This document shows positions 5,528 through 7,288 of a stretch of 7,288 nt of DNA, one piece after another; the first letter of the stretch is position 1; the number at the start of each line of letters is the position of its first letter. Position numbers and translations under genes: made by a program. The DNA is from Streptosporangiaceae bacterium. Its GTDB lineage: Bacteria > Actinomycetota > Actinomycetes > Streptosporangiales > Streptosporangiaceae. The notes beneath the pieces were generated by a model. The model ran no database searches and was not told the origin of the DNA. It was given only the letters and a program-made list of their open reading frames with translations. The stretch is taken from NCBI GenBank assembly GCA_030045215.1, contig JASIBJ010000204.1, positions 1 through 7,288 of the forward strand, given 5' to 3'.

Positions 5528-6406
5528 CTACTTCAGGAGCCGAGACATCCGCCGATCTGCGAGCGGCTTGCCACCGGTCTGGCAGGTGGGGCAGTACTGC
5601 AGGGTCGAGTCGGCAAACGAGACCTCGCGGACCGTGTCACCGCACACCGGGCACACTTCGCCGGTCCGGCCGTGCACGCGCAGGCCCGCCTTCTTTTCCT
5701 TCTTCAGGTCACTGGCGGCCAGGCCGTCGGAGCGGCCAATCGCCTCGCGCAGGGTGCCGACGATCACGGCGTGCAGCGCCTCCACCTCGTCGGCGGACAA
5801 GCTCGACGCCAGCCGGAACGGTGACATCTTGGCCGCGTGCAGGACCTCATCGGAGTAGGCGTTCCCGATGCCGGCGATCAGTTTCTGGTCCCTCAGCACG
5901 CCCTTGATCTGAGTGCGGCGTCCCGCGAGGATGTCGCCGAGCGCCTGCGCGGTAAAGCCGGGATCGAGCGGCTCCGGCCCGAGCGAGGCAACGTTCGGGA
6001 TCTCCGCGATGTCCCTGACCAGGTAGACCGCGAGCCTCTTGTGCGATCCGGCCTCGGTCAGGTCAAAGCCCGTGCCGTCGGTGAACCGCAGCCGGAATGC
6101 CAGCGGCCCCTTGCCCGGCCGGGGCGGCTGCTCGGGCAGCGACTCGCGCCAGCGCAGCCAGCCGGCCCTGGCCAGGTGGGCGACTAGATGCAAGACCGGG
6201 CCGCCATCGGCGGGTTCGGCGGCCAGGTCGAGAAACTTTCCGCGCCGCGAGGTGCCGGACAGGGTGGCACCACGTAGCGCGCTCAGCGGCGGATCATAGG
6301 TCTTCAGCACCGAGAACTCGGCGACGAAGGCCTGATCGATGACCCGGCCGACGGCGCGCTCACGCAGATCGGCGGCAAGCGCCTCCACCTCGGGCAGTTC
6401 CGGCAC
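5528..6406 (-). CDS. Fpg/Nei-family DNA glycosylase
   Basis: A 292-residue base-excision-repair enzyme of the Fpg/Nei fold, which removes damaged bases and cuts the strand by beta/delta-elimination. After removal of the initiator, P2 is the nucleophile and E3 the proton donor (PELPEVE). K57 (RRGKFLDL) is the conserved beta-domain lysine. The helix-two-turn-helix region carries KGVLRDQKLIAGIGNAYSDE (168-187) with N182. The C-terminal zinc finger has C252, C255, C272 and C275 (CPVC...CPTC). It ends KPLADRRMSRLLK, an ending I know from an actinobacterial subgroup. Against classical Fpg, the void-filling Met/Arg/Phe positions appear as R80/K123/L125, and the zinc-finger arginine as S267, so 8-oxoguanine may not be the substrate. 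The GTG start leaves P2 correctly placed; its Shine-Dalgarno is weak. It is preceded on the same strand by an acyl-CoA dehydrogenase gene (87-base gap) and ends 9 bases from the convergent lipoprotein gene. Confidence 0.95.
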   Translation of the reverse strand: MPELPEVEALAADLRERAVGRVIDQAFVAEFSVLKTYDPPLSALRGATLSGTSRRGKFLDLAAEPADGGPVLHLVAHLARAGWLRWRESLPEQPPRPGKGPLAFRLRFTDGTGFDLTEAGSHKRLAVYLVRDIAEIPNVASLGPEPLDPGFTAQALGDILAGRRTQIKGVLRDQKLIAGIGNAYSDEVLHAAKMSPFRLASSLSADEVEALHAVIVGTLREAIGRSDGLAASDLKKEKKAGLRVHGRTGEVCPVCGDTVREVSFADSTLQYCPTCQTGGKPLADRRMSRLLK

Positions 6407-6421
6407 GATATCGATTGTGCC
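6402..6421. promoter_or_regulatory. Imperfect palindrome over the glycosylase start codon
   Basis: GGCAC (6402-6406) and GTGCC (6417-6421) flank GATATCGATT, which adds two more paired positions (A6408-T6415, T6409-A6414). This 20-bp dyad covers the GTG start. It could be an operator or a small hairpin at the translation start. It is short and imperfect, so chance is a fair explanation. Confidence 0.2.
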
Positions 6422-6493
6422 TGCTCCCGCGGCCTAATCCCGCCACTTGGCCATCAGATCCACCACCTCGGGGGAAGGTCTGCGGCCGGAACC
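6407..6493. other. Intergenic gap between acyl-CoA dehydrogenase and glycosylase genes
   Basis: 87 bases with no terminator-like stem and no clear promoter, which is compatible with co-transcription from the dehydrogenase gene. On the minus strand, the frame of the dehydrogenase stays open after its TGA for 19 codons, ending PEVVDLMAKWRD before TAG at 6436-6434. This could be chance, a vestige of a longer C-terminus, or a tiny separate reading frame. Confidence 0.4.
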
Positions 6494-7288
6494 TCATCGC
6501 TGTGTGCGCGGAACCGCGCGGAGCAGCTCGGTGAGGTTCTCCTTGATGGCTGGCCGGGATCCGAAGACGAGCAGGAACAGGGCCTCCCTGGCCAGCCGCT
6601 GAGGGTGCTGGTCGGTCAGGATGGCGGTGCTGCCCGCTGCCGCCACCGCCGCGCCGGCGGCCTGGAAGGCGAACTGGCTGGCGGCTGCCCGGGCGCCCGG
6701 CATCGAGGCCGCGTCGGCTTGATCCAGCCGCTCGCGCCGCCTGACCAGCTCGGCGTCGAGCGGACTAGGGCCGATCAGCCGGCAGGACCTGGCGGCAACG
6801 CCGAGCGACAGCGACCCGTTGGGCCGCAGCCCCTCGGCGTCCCCGGCCAGGAAATCGGCCTGCGGGAAGACCGAGCAGACCATGGTGTCGGGCACGACGT
6901 ACCCGGCAAAGCTCAGCTCGACGGTCCAGCTCGCATTCACCGCGACCAGGCTGAGCCGCTGCGCCGCCAGCTGCGGGCCAGTCGTGGCCGGCACCAGCGC
7001 CGCTACCAGCCGGTCGTCCGGCAGCCTGGCCAGCGTGTAGATGACGTCCACCCGGTTCCAGCCGGTGACCCACGGTGCCGTTCCGTCCAGGACGTAGCCG
7101 CCGTCGACCGGCCGCGCGCGCAGGAGCGGCGGCCCTGGCCGGGCCCCGCCAAGCGCGACGCCCGCCCGGCGCTCTCCGCGGCAGAGCCGCTCCAGCCAGC
7201 ACGACCGCAGCCCCTCGTTTCCGCTGGCCGCGAGCGCCCGGACCGCGCCGTGGTGCTGCAGCCAGACAAACGCGGTGCTCAGGCAGCC
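6494..7288 (-). CDS. Acyl-CoA dehydrogenase-family protein, C-terminal part (cut by window edge)
   Basis: 264 residues are visible; the frame is open to the right edge, so the N-terminal helical domain and start are missing. The fragment opens at the end of the N-terminal domain (CLSTAFVWLQHHGAVRALAASG). It then enters the middle beta domain: AGVALGGARPG where canonical enzymes have the TEP...GS strand, followed by VDGGYVLDGTAPWVTGW (61-77), the 'GY.LNG.K.WITN' region that lines the FAD. The C-terminal helical domain runs from about 158 (GSLSLGVAARSCRLIG) to the end, with QRLAREALFLLVFG (230-243) like the family's last helices. I see no YEGT segment and no evident catalytic glutamate in the canonical place, so this is a divergent member whose oxidase/dehydrogenase activity and substrate are uncertain. 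A GTG at 7051 is an internal valine, not the start. It may be co-transcribed with the glycosylase gene downstream. Confidence 0.85.
   Translation of the reverse strand, partial: GCLSTAFVWLQHHGAVRALAASGNEGLRSCWLERLCRGERRAGVALGGARPGPPLLRARPVDGGYVLDGTAPWVTGWNRVDVIYTLARLPDDRLVAALVPATTGPQLAAQRLSLVAVNASWTVELSFAGYVVPDTMVCSVFPQADFLAGDAEGLRPNGSLSLGVAARSCRLIGPSPLDAELVRRRERLDQADAASMPGARAAASQFAFQAAGAAVAAAGSTAILTDQHPQRLAREALFLLVFGSRPAIKENLTELLRAVPRTQR

Noticed and set aside
7049..7051. GTG at 7051 as start of the dehydrogenase-family gene
   Set aside because: The frame stays open upstream to the edge and encodes recognisable middle-domain sequence (GYVLDGTAPWVTG), so 7051 is an internal valine.

Overview
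The window looks like chromosomal DNA from a high-GC actinobacterium of the Streptomyces/Streptosporangiales type. The reasons are a strong G/C bias at third codon positions, mostly GTG or TTG starts (only one of the six complete genes starts with ATG), and an actinomycete-type gene set: a TagGH-like ABC exporter, a subtilisin-inhibitor-like protein and an actinobacterial-type Fpg/Nei glycosylase. No tRNA, rRNA, CRISPR array, insertion sequence or phage gene is visible. Every intergenic gap is under 170 bases.

Left part (1-2848). A gene cut by the left edge (about 98-1, minus strand) starts like an actinobacterial ATP-binding/anti-sigma regulatory protein. Next comes a MarR-family regulator (850-248, minus). 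It diverges from a two-gene operon for an ABC-2 exporter: permease 940-2031, then ATPase 2024-2848, overlapping by 8 bases. The 89-base divergent region holds a perfect inverted repeat, ACAGTTGT-N5-ACAACTGT, placed over the probable promoters in both directions. MarR probably represses itself and the exporter from here.

Middle part (2849-5518). The exporter operon converges on a 649-residue soluble PAS-GAF-PAS histidine kinase (4887-2938, minus), with an 11-bp stem-loop between the two 3' ends. The kinase has no response regulator next to it in the window. Diverging from it is a small lipoprotein (5051-5518, plus) whose exported domain matches the Streptomyces subtilisin inhibitor (SSI) family, including the four cysteines and an MCPM reactive-site motif. 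A membrane-tethered SSI is the most unusual item here.

Right part (5519-7288). An Fpg/Nei-family DNA glycosylase (6406-5528, minus) converges on the lipoprotein gene with only 9 bases between stop codons. It keeps the catalytic Pro2/Glu3/Lys57 and the zinc finger but has lost the residues that recognise damage in classical Fpg. Upstream on the same strand is the 3' part of an acyl-CoA dehydrogenase-family gene (7288-6494) cut by the right edge.

The genes do not form one obvious pathway. The best functional unit is MarR + operator + ABC exporter, probably for a cell-envelope polymer. The kinase/SSI lipoprotein pair may share a divergent promoter region, but a functional link is speculative. 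I see no clear novel multi-gene system.
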